Assembly (NCBI GenBank): GCA_043228905.1
Contig: JBHGNT010000011.1
Location: 2,046,001 to 2,110,000 of the forward strand
DNA: 64,000 nucleotides
Reading direction: 5' to 3'
DNA from: Azolla caroliniana
Taxonomy: Eukaryota > Polypodiophyta
Below the pieces are notes generated by a model. It was not told the DNA's origin, did not search any database, and was given only the letters and a program-made list of their open reading frames with translations. Below are positions 11,201 to 21,157 of the stretch, piece after piece. The first letter of the stretch is position 1; each line of letters begins with the position of its first letter. The position numbers were made by a program, and so were the translations under genes.

Positions 11201-11818
11201 TTCGACGGCCGAAAGGACGTCGATTTCAAAAAGCGGAACTATCGTAGGGTGGTCATCCACGAACGAGTTCAGCTCGTCATCTGCGAGACCATCTAACATA
11301 TGGAATCCTTCGGTGTATAATGGGTTGTTGTCAGAAGAAGTCGGGGTTCGTGCTTTTGTAAGAATGCGGACTTTAGTTTTTCCGCACCAAAATGAGATCA
11401 TGTTACGCTGCCAGTGCTGCTTGATGTTGGCGGTACGTAGCCATGGACGCCCAAGCAAGAGGGGGTAAGCCCCGGGGGCCTCTAAGTGTAAGATTACGGC
11501 TGACACGATAAAAGCATGCCCTCCCAAGGTAAATTCCAAGTTTCGAATGAGGCCTATTGGGCGTATCGACCGTGTATACACCATTCGTAACCAGAATGGA
11601 CACAACTCCCATTGAGTGATGCCGATCTTGTTGCATGTCACTTCGCTGATCACATTGACGCCTGAACCACCATTAATAATGCATCTGGGAACTTTGTGAC
11701 CTCGTAAGATGAGTTGTACAACTGGATTTTGTGAATCCATAAGAGGAGATCCTGGTGTTGGGGCTGTGAGGTTTACGGATGGATGCAACGGATCCCGATT
11801 TGTGAGTGAATGGACCAT
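8284..11818 (-). pseudogene. gypsy pol: protease, RT, RNase H, integrase
   Basis: Minus-strand order. Protease at 11818-11117 has INGGSGVNV, a variant active-site loop with Asn where the catalytic Asp is expected, then LLLGRPWL. A linker follows with DVFAWSYSDMTGLDP. RT at 10743-10171 has VVPKKNGQIWVCVDYRKLN and the catalytic box as VFLDDFVVY. RNase H at 10032-9511 has VFVDTSNIAIGSAL and TKREALDMIY. Integrase has its zinc domain near CKQCDLCQRIG, a core with GLDFVGPY, SDHEGHF and NGLVEST for D, D and E, and a C-terminal part to 8312. A stop just before the RT block and other frame breaks make it defective. The product would copy element RNA and insert the DNA. Confidence 0.88.
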
Positions 11819-12119
11819 CTCCTTGAAGCGAGGTAACAGGTGGAGTAGTTATTGCAGCGGCATGGATATTTGGGAGTCCGCGAGTGCTTGCCACCCGAGA
11901 TCGGTATCCGTGTGATCGGTGGAGCTAGGTTGATCCGAGTGTGCGGTCTGTAGTTGGCCGTGTTTTTGTTCATTGGATTCCACCATGTCGGCTTTCATAC
12001 GGTCTATGTTGGCGTTATTGGTTGTATCTACCCAGTCCTTAGCCTGTTGCCGAACAGAGTCCTAGATGTCCCACCGTGATTGCTGCATGGTCTTACTGCG
12101 TGTGGTCACCAACTGCATG

Positions 12120-13539
12120 TTAACCGTGACTCATGTTTACTGCTGGTGCTTTTCCCCTATTGTTGGTGGGGCACTCGTTGGCATAGTGACCTAGGTGATT
12201 GCACTTAAAGCAAGTGATGGGTGTCAAGGTATTGAGGGTCGCCGTGCTCGAAGTGGGTTTGTGGTGGTTTTCGTGGTTGATCCTCCCGTCCCTGCGGAGA
12301 ATATCACTGTGGAGGGTTGTCCTGAGCCTCCATTGGGGGGTTGTGCCAGTTATTCTCGCGTTAGTTATCGCGGCGGCGATTGTCAAAGTGTCGGTGGTTG
12401 CTGAAATTACAAAAACCGCAATTATAGTGCCAATGCTTGTTCATGTGGTGTGGCTGATTGGGGTAGCAATAGGGCTCGATACAATATTGGTTTTCCGGAT
12501 TGTAACATGTCGTGTCAAAGGTACTCCCCTGTGTTGTACTATGGACGGTTTTCTTCCCACGGCCGTGTAGCCTCTCTGTTGAGTGGGGGTGGTTTTGCTT
12601 GATTAGGACGAGGCTCAATTTGGTGAACTGGGCTGTGTTTGTCCGGTTCAACATGTTATATTTGCACTAGACCGTGTGGACCCGTGAATGGCAGATGGGG
12701 TAGTGTGGTCGTGAAGGATAGTCAAGGGCGGAGTGCCTAGATCTGGCACATACCGTGCATTGTAACACTTGCTAGAACTGTGTTTCCTTAGTTGTGGGTA
12801 AGGCAGTTTGAAGCGTGCCCATTGTGAATTTCTATGATGTGCCCTATCGAGCGCAAGAACACGGGCAACTACTTGCTCGATGGTTTGTTGTGAAAAACCC
12901 GTGAGAGCCAACATCGTGCATAAAGGCTCACGGAGGTCAGCCAAGAACTTATCCTTGAGATGGTTGGTTGAGACATGTTGTGCCAGTTGGCGGTAGAGAT
13001 CTTGAAATTGGAGAACAAATTGGGATACGATTTCGTTGGGTGCTTGTGTGATTGTGTAAAATAGCCGAAGCAATTCCCGTTTGGGAATCTCTCAGTGGAA
13101 TAATTCTAGAAACTGCGTGCAGACATCCTGGAATGTAGTGAACTCCCCAGGATCGTGCCGAGAAAACCAGCGTGCAGCGGGGCCGTCGAGGGAGAGGGTG
13201 AATTTGGCGATTTTGGAGGCGTCGATCTCCACGTCCATGAGCCGTTGTGTCGAATGGTTGGCTTGCCACGTGTTGAGAGTGGATGTGGGCTTCGGCATCC
13301 GGGCCATCCGTGTAACGGACATAGGGGTGATAAGCCACTATATCAAGATCTGGGTCGTCTGGAAGGGTCGGGAATGGGTTGCGCTCCGGTGGAGGTGAGA
13401 CTTTCGGAGGACTTGGAGGGGTAGAAATATCAGGACTGATATGTGACTGTGAGTCTGGGATTACTGGTGGTGAAGATTGGGTTTTCGGATTGACTGATGG
13501 TGAGATTCGTGATTCTCGGGACAAATGTTCTGTGAGCAC
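12120..13539 (-). pseudogene. gypsy gag of the Tat-like element
   Basis: Minus-strand blocks at 13539-12949, 13322-13092, 13073-12648 and 12386-12120 lie in different frames and together form one gag. The N-terminus is Pro/Ser-rich. The capsid region contains FTLSLDGPAARWFSRHDPG and, after a break, VSQFVLQFQDLYRQLAQHV, both typical of plant gypsy gag. The C-terminus has CFKCNHLGHYANEC, a CCHC knuckle. The protein would form particles and bind RNA. Several frameshifts separate the blocks, so this copy cannot make intact Gag. About 300 bp (12119-11819) between knuckle and protease has no recognisable domain. Confidence 0.8.
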
Positions 13540-13963
13540 GGAATCGGCCGTCTCCTTGGCAAGCTCGGTGCGGCGAGACGGTGGCCGGAACGAGTACTTC
13601 TTTTGGGCGTTGTACTAGCGACTGGGATTACCACCACGTGAATTGGCTGTGCTACACAACGTGAACCGAGCGTGCCAAAGTGTGTTACCTTCCACTCCGG
13701 AGGCTACACCTTCGATTCCTAACCGGAATCAGACCAAAGGACTGTGGTATGTGGTGGTCGAAATCGCTTTTACGAAATGGGATGGCACCCTACAGATTAC
13801 ATAAGAGAAAGTCTCGGCTTATGTATACACGATAGGGAGAGATAGATTACTTAACAATTATTAAAAGCGAACATTGACACAACATAGGCCCAGCACTGTT
13901 TAGATTATGGAATGAGAAATGATTACAGTTACACGACTATCTGCCAGAATGTATTAGATACAC
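13540..13963 (-). other. 5' leader of the Tat-like element
   Basis: This stretch lies between the right LTR and gag and holds no protein gene. At 13661-13677 the minus strand reads TGGCACGCTCGGTTCAC, which resembles the plus-strand signal at 4965 and could be the true primer site. In that case the LTR would extend from 14196 down to about 13681, where the minus strand reads TAACACA. Confidence 0.4.
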
Positions 13964-14196
13964 TGTAGTATGATTAATTACGTAATAACCTCAGGCTTCT
14001 CTCCTATATCTGTCCTCTATCTTTTTCCTTTGATCTGCTGCTCCTTATATATATGTTCCTTGGCGCGCTCCTTCTCCTTCCACGTTTACGGTTGTGTTTA
14101 TTTTGGCTGCTTCTGATTGCTTTCGGTTGTTTTACCTACTATTACCTAATACCTATTACGTTTCACATATGATACTATTTTGGCCCACGGACAACA
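13964..14196 (-). repeat. Right LTR (5' LTR of the minus element)
   Basis: This is a direct repeat of 3671-4962 minus the insert, with edges TGTAGTA and GGACAACA at which the two copies diverge. On the minus strand it starts TGTTGTCC, with a TATATAAGG motif near 14060. It may be longer on the gag side (to about 13681). The accessory ORF to its right ends inside it. Confidence 0.65.
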
Positions 14197-14639
14197 CACA
14201 CCGGATTAACTTCCTCTTCCAGTCGTGTTGGAACCGGAATTACTTGTTTTGTCGGAGGTGTTGGTGGTGTAGTTTCTGACTCGGGTGCTGGTGTGTGCTC
14301 AAACCTATCTTCCTCCGGCTCATCCAGAGTATCATGACTAGATCTATAATTCGAGTGGACGCTCCACTCATCGATGTCTGATTCCAACTCGATTGCCGAA
14401 AAGGCTTTCGAATCACCGACTCCTGCTGCTAAAGTCTACAATACCGCATTAGAGTCGATCAGACTAGTAAGGTTGCTTTCTTCGTCTAAGTGTCGTTGAT
14501 TTTGAATTTGGATTGTCTCGTATGCGACCCACCAAATCTCTCTGGGAAAAGACTGATCCTGCCGAATCTTTTCTACCGCATGCTGGTAAGCCTCCCGCCT
14601 CCGCAGTCGCTCGGCTAGAGTTCTCGCTCGTTCAGCCAC
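14175..14639 (-). pseudogene. C-terminal part of a second gypsy accessory ORF
   Basis: Minus-strand blocks 14639-14436 and 14387-14175 are in one frame with a single stop between them. The first is a charged helical segment (AERARTLAERLRRREAYQHA). The second is acidic and Pro/Thr-rich (EDRFEHTPAPESETTPPTPP) and terminates inside the adjacent LTR. The layout, helical then Pro/Thr-rich then LTR, mirrors the accessory region at 6947-5055, although the residues differ. I infer the 3' end of another, diverged element of the same type whose 3' LTR would be 13964-14196. No known family is recognised. Confidence 0.45.
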
Positions 14640-14959
14640 TCGGTCATTCGTCTGTCTAGATATCCATCCTTGTTCCTCACTGCTCTATGCAAAATCGTGG
14701 TCATCAAAATTATGTTACTCCTGAGCTGGACTATGCGCTAACACAGGGTATTCCCTTCTGGAATACACATCCAAAGGGTGGTCGGAGATATGGATGGTGA
14801 TTCCTCACTTTGACACTTATCAATAACCGCTACTTCTCGGAACACATACAACGTATCCGTCACTCAATTTGTGTGGAATAGTGCTCGGCCACATCCGAGT
14901 CTCAAACTCACAATGGAAGAAATAAATAGAAAATAGCAACGCACTTCCGCAGACAACAC
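14640..14959. other. Mosaic spacer with a copia LTR scrap
   Basis: There is no gene here. Bases 14870-14935 on the minus strand match the U5 part of the copia LTR family seen at 30373-31096 and 59280-59440 (shared TGTGNGGAATAGNNCTCG). The rest is unassigned. Confidence 0.5.
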
Positions 14960-15874
14960 ACTTCCTCAAGGGGATTTTCACCACTAGCACAACGGCCAGG
15001 AAGCTGCAGTTCAGGCAGGAGCTCAACAATGTTTGACAGAAAGATCTATCTGTGGTTGATTACACGACCTGAATCAAGGAGATTTGCGACTCTCTTGCCT
15101 CTGTCAATGTGAACGTCGAGGAGGATGAAATGGAGCAGGTTTGTCTTGGAGGGTTAGCGTCAAAGTTCAGAGCATTCCGAACGGTAGTCTATACAAGGGA
15201 GAATACACCTTTGTTCTTCGAGCTTCAGTCGATGTTGCTCGTGGAGGAAAATCATGCGGGTGCGTCGACGAGCACGCACGTCGATGGCAGGATGTTGTAC
15301 ACGGAGGAAGATAGGCCCCGTGGTTGTGGCAGACGAGGCAGATTGGCGTGCAATGGAGGCGGCTGAAAAGAGAAGAACGTGCGGCATTATCGAAATTCCG
15401 GAAGCAGGGGGAGCCATAGCGGCGCCGGAAGCCTGCAAGAGAAGGCCGTGACGGAATGCCAGTATTGTGGCAAGAAAGGTCACAGGGAGAGCGAGTGCTG
15501 GAAGAAGAAAGCTGATTTGGACAAAGCCAAATTGAGCAGAAGAGACGTAGGAAGGTGTTAGAAATTGCACTACGCCGAAGGCTCCGAATGAGCCGAAAAG
15601 GGATCGGGCCCAGACTTTGTAATGAAGCACAAGGCCAATTCGATGGCCATGAACACCTTGAAATCGAGCGAAGTGTGATATGTTGATTCCAGAGTGTCAA
15701 ATCATATGACGAGTTATGAGGAATGGTTCTCGTACTTGGAGAAATAGGAAAAGCAAGGAGTGGTCGAAACGGGAGACGACACTCTGCATACCATTGAACA
15801 TGTCGGAGAAGTTCCTCTCATCAACGTCGGGCAGAAAGGGAAACTTATGAACGTGTTGCACATCCTGACAATAA
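14960..15874 (+). pseudogene. copia gag to pre-integrase fragment
   Basis: Plus-strand frames give the copia gag motif TTARKLQFRQELNNV (stop after it), then EEDEMEQVCLGGLASKFRAF and FFELQSMLLVEENH. A Gly/Arg-rich region leads to CQYCGKKGHRESEC, a CCHC knuckle. Beyond a frame change comes the protease loop as YVDSRVSNHMTSYEEW, with DSR in place of DSG, then GKLMNVLHIL of the pre-integrase region. Several stops break it. It belongs to the same family as the fragments at 24133-24533 plus 32032-32240 and the element at 56219-59614. It stops at the border of the hAT element at 15875. Confidence 0.75.
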
Positions 15875-15889
15875 TAGCAATGGGCACGG

Positions 15890-16448
15890 TTTTCGCTCAA
15901 ACCGAACCGAACCATTAAACCATGGCTTAACGGTTTATCAGTTCAAATATAAATAGATAGTTTGGTTTGGTTTATAAAGTGTTAGGTCGGTTTGGTTTTG
16001 GTTTGGTTTGGTTTAAAACTTGACGGTTTATCGGTTTATCGGTTCCTTATATATGTGGTTCGGTTGATCGGTTTATAGGTTCATACATACCCCTAGCCCT
16101 TGGGCCCTAATTTTTCACACCAGTTTCTAAGTTCCCACTTTTTAGTGCTCATTTTCAACTTTTCATTTGAAAAATTAAACTTCATCCCTCGGGCCTCTGT
16201 CACGACTCACCAACTCCTATGTGCAAGAAGTTCGAAAAGGAAGTGCAGGCGGCAATAGGCTAACAGGCTACAACCACTTCATCCCTCTTCCTATCATTCT
16301 ATCTTCCTCAAGTATCATACCTCCATACTCTACTCCACTTTCTACCTCAACCACTTCTACTATAGGCTTTAGATATATATAAAATAAAACGTATATAAGC
16401 TATATCAGAAATCAACATTAGACATTCCTCTAGTAACAAATAGGTCAA
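15890..16448. other. Left subterminal region of the outer hAT element
   Basis: Dense GGTTTGG/CGGTTTATC repeats occupy about 15890-16080. They are followed by AT-rich and CT-rich sequence with no gene. Confidence 0.55.
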
Positions 16449-16856
16449 ATGGTGTCAAACAAACATCTTGGCATCCCAGAGCTAGGTTATATTTCTAGTG
16501 AAAAAAGCATTCCAAACAAAAGAGTATCAATGCTCATTCAGTTTTCTAAGCACTTGAAGCTTCATGAAGAAGTTCCATTGTAAAAGCAAGTCCAAGATAG
16601 GAAAATTCGTAGTTGGTTACGGATGTCCAATCTATGGAGGATCTTGGATTCGTATTGTATAAGCGTTCATCTCAATTTTGATGTGTGTAATGATGATGAG
16701 GGCATCAAGAAGAGGGTAGTAGGATACATTATTTCTCGTGTTCCAAAATTCTTTACACAATAGGATGTTGTCTTTACTCCCTTAAGTTATCCAGATTCCT
16801 AGAAAGAAAAGTTGATTGATAATTACTTATAATTGAAAATACAACAGGGTGATAGT
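16449..16856 (+). pseudogene. Unrecognised gene fragment with in-frame stops
   Basis: One frame from an ATG at 16449 reads as ordinary protein for about 135 codons with four internal stops: a segment with PNKRVSMLIQFSKHLKLHEE, then RKIRSWLRMSNLWRILDSYC and VCNDDEGIKKRVVGYIISRV. Codon use and residue balance look like real coding sequence, unlike the AT-rich surroundings. I do not recognise the family; it does not look like transposase. It sits inside the outer hAT element upstream of the transposase, so it may be a captured host exon or a decayed second ORF. Confidence 0.35.
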
Positions 16857-17217
16857 AAGGGAGTGCATTTTCTCACCATTGATACATAGTCTCATGATAA
16901 TATACTATATATATATATATATAGAACACAAAAAATTTAATTACCATTGAAATACCAAATTGATTGATTCTATGACGTTTTTCTTGGGTCTGTACAGAGT
17001 CTTCCCTTGGGTTGTAAAGTTCACACCCAAGAAGACTAAACCTGGAAAACATTTGTGTAAAATATTCTGGTCTTATTGTAACATGAATATTGATATTTTA
17101 ATCGTTATTGTTATTTCATTTGTTGCGGATTTTAATGTGGTAGAGGTTATTTCATTTTTGTCTTTTTGTGCTTTTTAATTTGTCCTAATAGGAGCTCCAT
17201 TTCAGTGGGGTAATGAT
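16857..17217. other. AT-rich spacer
   Basis: Contains a short (TA)n run near 16905 and no recognisable gene. The 8-mer GTAATGAT that closes it (17210-17217) is the target duplication of the nested hAT. Confidence 0.5.
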
Positions 17218-19654
17218 CAGTGTTGGGCAAAGTTTTTAACTCCTACCGGAAATTTTCCTGCTGCTTGTGATCCTAACCGGAAATTAAAAATTTTAACCGG
17301 CCACTTTCCTACAAGTGATAATGTCAACCGGAACATGTTAAATTTTTTTTTTACCACATACCAATTTTTTTTAGCACATGTATGATGCAACAACCATATG
17401 GGCTTTAAGATGCCCCATGTACATATGCACATAGAGAGTCCACTAATCATTATGTTGTCCTAAATATACATATAGCAAACTATCCACCCCACATGAGATC
17501 ATTTGAGTTCAATTGACAAAACCCTCCCCCTTTGATGATAGAAGCATTGTTACATCAGTCAAAAACAATGACTAGCACCACTAAAACCATACAGGTGAGT
17601 ATACCTTTAAGTGAAAAGGATAATCTCTAAGATATGAGTAATGACATACAAGTCCAAGCATCCAAAACTTAGTCGTATGTCCATATTAGCATGTTACTAT
17701 CACAACTCCACAAACAAGGGTCATGTAACTTGAATTTTAGCAAATAAATTACCAGTTGTCTTGTATGTGATATCAGATTGGCAATGATAGGAATATTACC
17801 TCTCTTAACATGGAAAAGTGTATTTCATGGTTTGCAAGAACCAACATTATAAGATCAACATCCTGCTCAATTTCTAGAGTGTCAAAGATGCTATACTAGA
17901 AACAGTTGATAACAATGAAAACCATTTTTATTTCATGTACAGTAGAAAATACATAGAAGTCCATACAAACAATGGAAAGTATTGGAATCAAAGCCACGAA
18001 GATTTATCTCCAAGCAAATGTATGACATGACTTTATGCCCCCCTTCACCTAGGGAGTTTGCATCAACAAAATAACCTAAGATGTAGAAATACTACAGGGT
18101 GGGAACAACATGTGATGGTCATGCTATTTAGCCAGTAGACCCTAGGTTCCTACTTTGATCTGACGCCATCCAGGATCATGATTGAGTCAAAGGTGTATAT
18201 AGTATCAAAGAGTAACTGCCAAACTGTCCATGAAAGGAGTCCCTGGTGTGATTACATTTGAATCACAAGCTTCAAACTTCTCCTTGGGAGGAATAATTCG
18301 ACCTTCTGCCTCAAATTCCCTGCTCAATCTTTCTTCTTTGGTAGCCTTGATCAAACATGGTAGATTATAATTAATCAGAACATAGTAAAAATTCTATCAA
18401 TCCCTATTTTCAAACAACATGCATAGGCAAGATAGTCCTGTATTTTAAAAAATCACCTTCATTTAGTCTATAATACAGCTTGATTCTCATAAAACAAATA
18501 TAATTTTATTACATTGACATAGACCCATCATTGTAAGTGTGCAATATCCCCTCCACAAATTGATTAGCGAGATTCATGAAATGGAATGAATTGAACTTAA
18601 GAGCCAATATCTCTACGTATACACCATATCAAGTGAAACTAACAAAAGAAAGCTAGATAGGGGAATGATATGATACTCACTCTAGTCAAACTCAAGAGCC
18701 AAGTACCTGATGTAGACCTCGTTGATGATACAAAAGAAACAACGACTCTAATTCTGCTCTCGTTCAAATCAATAGATAAAAAATCATTAAGTTCAATTTA
18801 TCTTCCCCAAAAGAACTTGTTTTTTAAATTAATGCATATTCTTTAACTGATGATTTTGAACATGCAAAATTAAACTTTCACTTTCTAGGCATTACCTTTT
18901 ATGAACATCCACATATTCATCTGTCTCATCATCAATCTCTTCCTGCATTATTATTAACCCACAAAGGTGCATGAGATTAAAGAAACAAAGTAGCCCATAG
19001 TCGAGAATCGAGATGTATGTGCAAACTGATTGGAGTTTAATACACTAATGAATTAGCCCCATTAAGGCAACCACGAAAACATACATCTAATGGTTTGACA
19101 AGTCGAGGGTTCCTTCTGCATTTGCGTGGATCGGAAGGCTATCAAACATCTGATAATCTCCACAACATGAGTACAAACAAATGACCTTGCGTCCCACATC
19201 ATTGTTATGCAATTGACACGGAGACAACAGATTAGATCAATCCCCATATTAACTGCACAAAAGATCAAAATGAATAAATTGAGTTGATGATAAACGACTT
19301 AAGCACAAAAAACCCAACCAAACGACTTAAGCACAAACCTTGAAAACAAAACACACTATTCACGAAGAGGTAATACAAAACATAGGAAAAGAGAGGGGAA
19401 ACAGGGGGAAACAGGGATTCGAGAGTTTGGAAACAGGGGGGAAACATGGAAAAGAGGGATTGGATAGTGTAGGGAAACAGGGGAAAACAAACAAAATGTG
19501 GGGGAAACAGAAAGAAAGTGGGAGGGGGAAATACGAGAGAGAGGGAGAGAGTGACAGACACTGTGTATGTGTGTAGTAGAGAGAGAGAGAGAGAATTACT
19601 TTTCTTTTTATACGAGAGAGAGGGAGAGAGTGACAGACACTCTGTGTGTGTAGT

Positions 19655-19686
<32 letters not shown>

Positions 19687-19744
19687 TTACTTTTTTTTTA
19701 TACGAGAGAGAGGGAGAGAGTGACAGACACTCTGTGTGTGTAGT

Positions 19745-19779
<35 letters not shown>

Positions 19780-20046
19780 ATTACTTTTTTTTTATACGAG
19801 AGAGAGGGAGAGAGTGACAGACACTCTGTGTGTGTTAGTAGAGAGAGAGAGAGAGAGAGAGAGTTACTTTTTTATTACTTTTTTTTGTAATGCATAAATA
19901 GCCGGTTCATAAAATATGAACCGGCTAGATTCCAGTTTTGGGGAAATTCTAGCCGGAATCAATTCCGGCTATTCCCCACCTTGGTCGGCAAAAGTCCTCA
20001 CCCAACCGGAACGCTAACACTGTTCTTGGGACTTTGCCCAACACTG
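17218..20046. mobile_element. Non-autonomous hAT element with perfect 8-bp duplication
   Basis: Both ends read inward CAGTGTTGGGCAAAGT, a 16-bp perfect terminal inverted repeat. GTAATGAT flanks the element exactly on both sides (17210-17217 and 20047-20054), the hallmark 8-bp hAT target duplication. Subterminal sequence carries repeated AACCGGAA and AGCCGG motifs, presumably transposase binding sites. No transposase-like frame exists in its 2.8 kb, so it would depend on a transposase made elsewhere. Most of the interior (17400-19260) holds nothing recognisable; 19532-19880 is a minisatellite. Confidence 0.88.
19532..19880 (+). repeat. Purine-rich minisatellite, four units
   Basis: Units starting TACGAGAGAGAGGGAGAGAG occur at 19532, 19611, 19701 and 19795. 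Each contains TGACAGACACT and a (GA)n tract of growing length, then a T-rich run. The period rises from 79 to 94 bp because the GA tract expands. Confidence 0.85.
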
Positions 20047-20054
20047 GTAATGAT

Positions 20055-21157
20055 TCTTGAGATATATAATAATGATAAAGATGATAGTAATGAGCTCTAC
20101 GAATGCATTTTGTGAGAATTTGATAACAAATTTAGCCAGAAATTGGATAAGAAATTTTTACCAATGAAGCTCACTAAATATTGGTAAATCAGCTTATAAA
20201 ACATGTGGGAAGGAATCTTTGAAGTGCATCCATGTTTCTCTTTACTTTCTTAAATAGCCTTTAATTTTGTTATTTCTCCAAATGTCCAAATCTATGGATT
20301 AAGCACCTGATTGTTGAAGTGTGTAATTGTTTGAAATTGGGGTCAACCAATGTCAAGTAAAGCAGTTTTGAAAAAGTAGGGGCATTTGCAAGTTTTAACC
20401 TATTCAAAATAATGAATAAAGTAAGGATTATGTCAGTGGTTCACATTTGATAATTTAATTTGCTTCCATCAACTTTAGGTTTGTTTAATCCTCAAAACTC
20501 ATGTTCTTCATTGTTGACAAAAATTTCTCCTTTACTTAGTGGAGAAATATTTTGCACCTCATCACCACCAACTTTTGTGTATGTCCCATGCATGTAAAAG
20601 TAACTTATCATCTTCAATGGATTACCATGTCCTACACATTATCTATTTGTAAGATGCTATATGTTTTATAAATGAGAATGTGATTTTTCGTTACAAGTGG
20701 TTGGTTTGAATCTAACGTCATTTAGCTTGAGGTCATCTAAAATAATCATTATCCTCAGAAAGTATCACAACATTGATATTGAGTGAATCAATACTAAGAA
20801 GACTTAATATGTTAAACTACAATTTGAAGATTTTGTCTTCCATACATCATATAAAAGGACTACATATCTCTCATTGCTTATTATGAACATAAAAATTAGG
20901 CCTTATCAATTTTGGAATTAGCAGGGCCATTGCTTCCAACAAACAATATTTAGGAACATTTTACCACATGCTTGGTAAGTAGGCTCAATCTTTTGATGCT
21001 TGATGACCTTCATGTGCTGATTAAACTAGAAAATTTTGTGGGTGAGTTTTTAGTTATCTAATTCAATTCTATATAACATTTTATAGCAAAGAAGGAACTA
21101 TGTGTGTTATTTGAGTGATTGATATGTGCTGATTGAGTTTTATAGGAACAACATTGA
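20055..21157. other. AT-rich interior of the outer hAT element
   Basis: No convincing coding region. It probably includes upstream non-coding sequence or introns of the transposase gene, whose first recognisable codon is at 21158. Confidence 0.4.

Larger units (their letters stand above)
3671..14196 (-). mobile_element. Large Tat-like gypsy element with 3' accessory coding region
   Basis: Two direct repeats (3671-4962, interrupted; 13964-14196) enclose a minus-strand gag (13539-12120), pol in the order protease, RT, RNase H, integrase (11818-8284), and about 3.2 kb of accessory coding sequence (8261-5055). The pre-RT motif DVFAWSYSDMTGLDP and the long 3' region after integrase are typical of the plant Tat branch; the lineage call is inference. 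Bases beside the repeats, CAGAC on the left and CACAC on the right, could be a 5-bp target duplication with one mismatch. Exact LTR limits are uncertain (see findings). Confidence 0.75.

Noticed and set aside
19340-19817. Arg/Glu-rich plus-strand frame of 99 codons
   Set aside because: It translates the purine minisatellite and its reading is set by the GA repeats.
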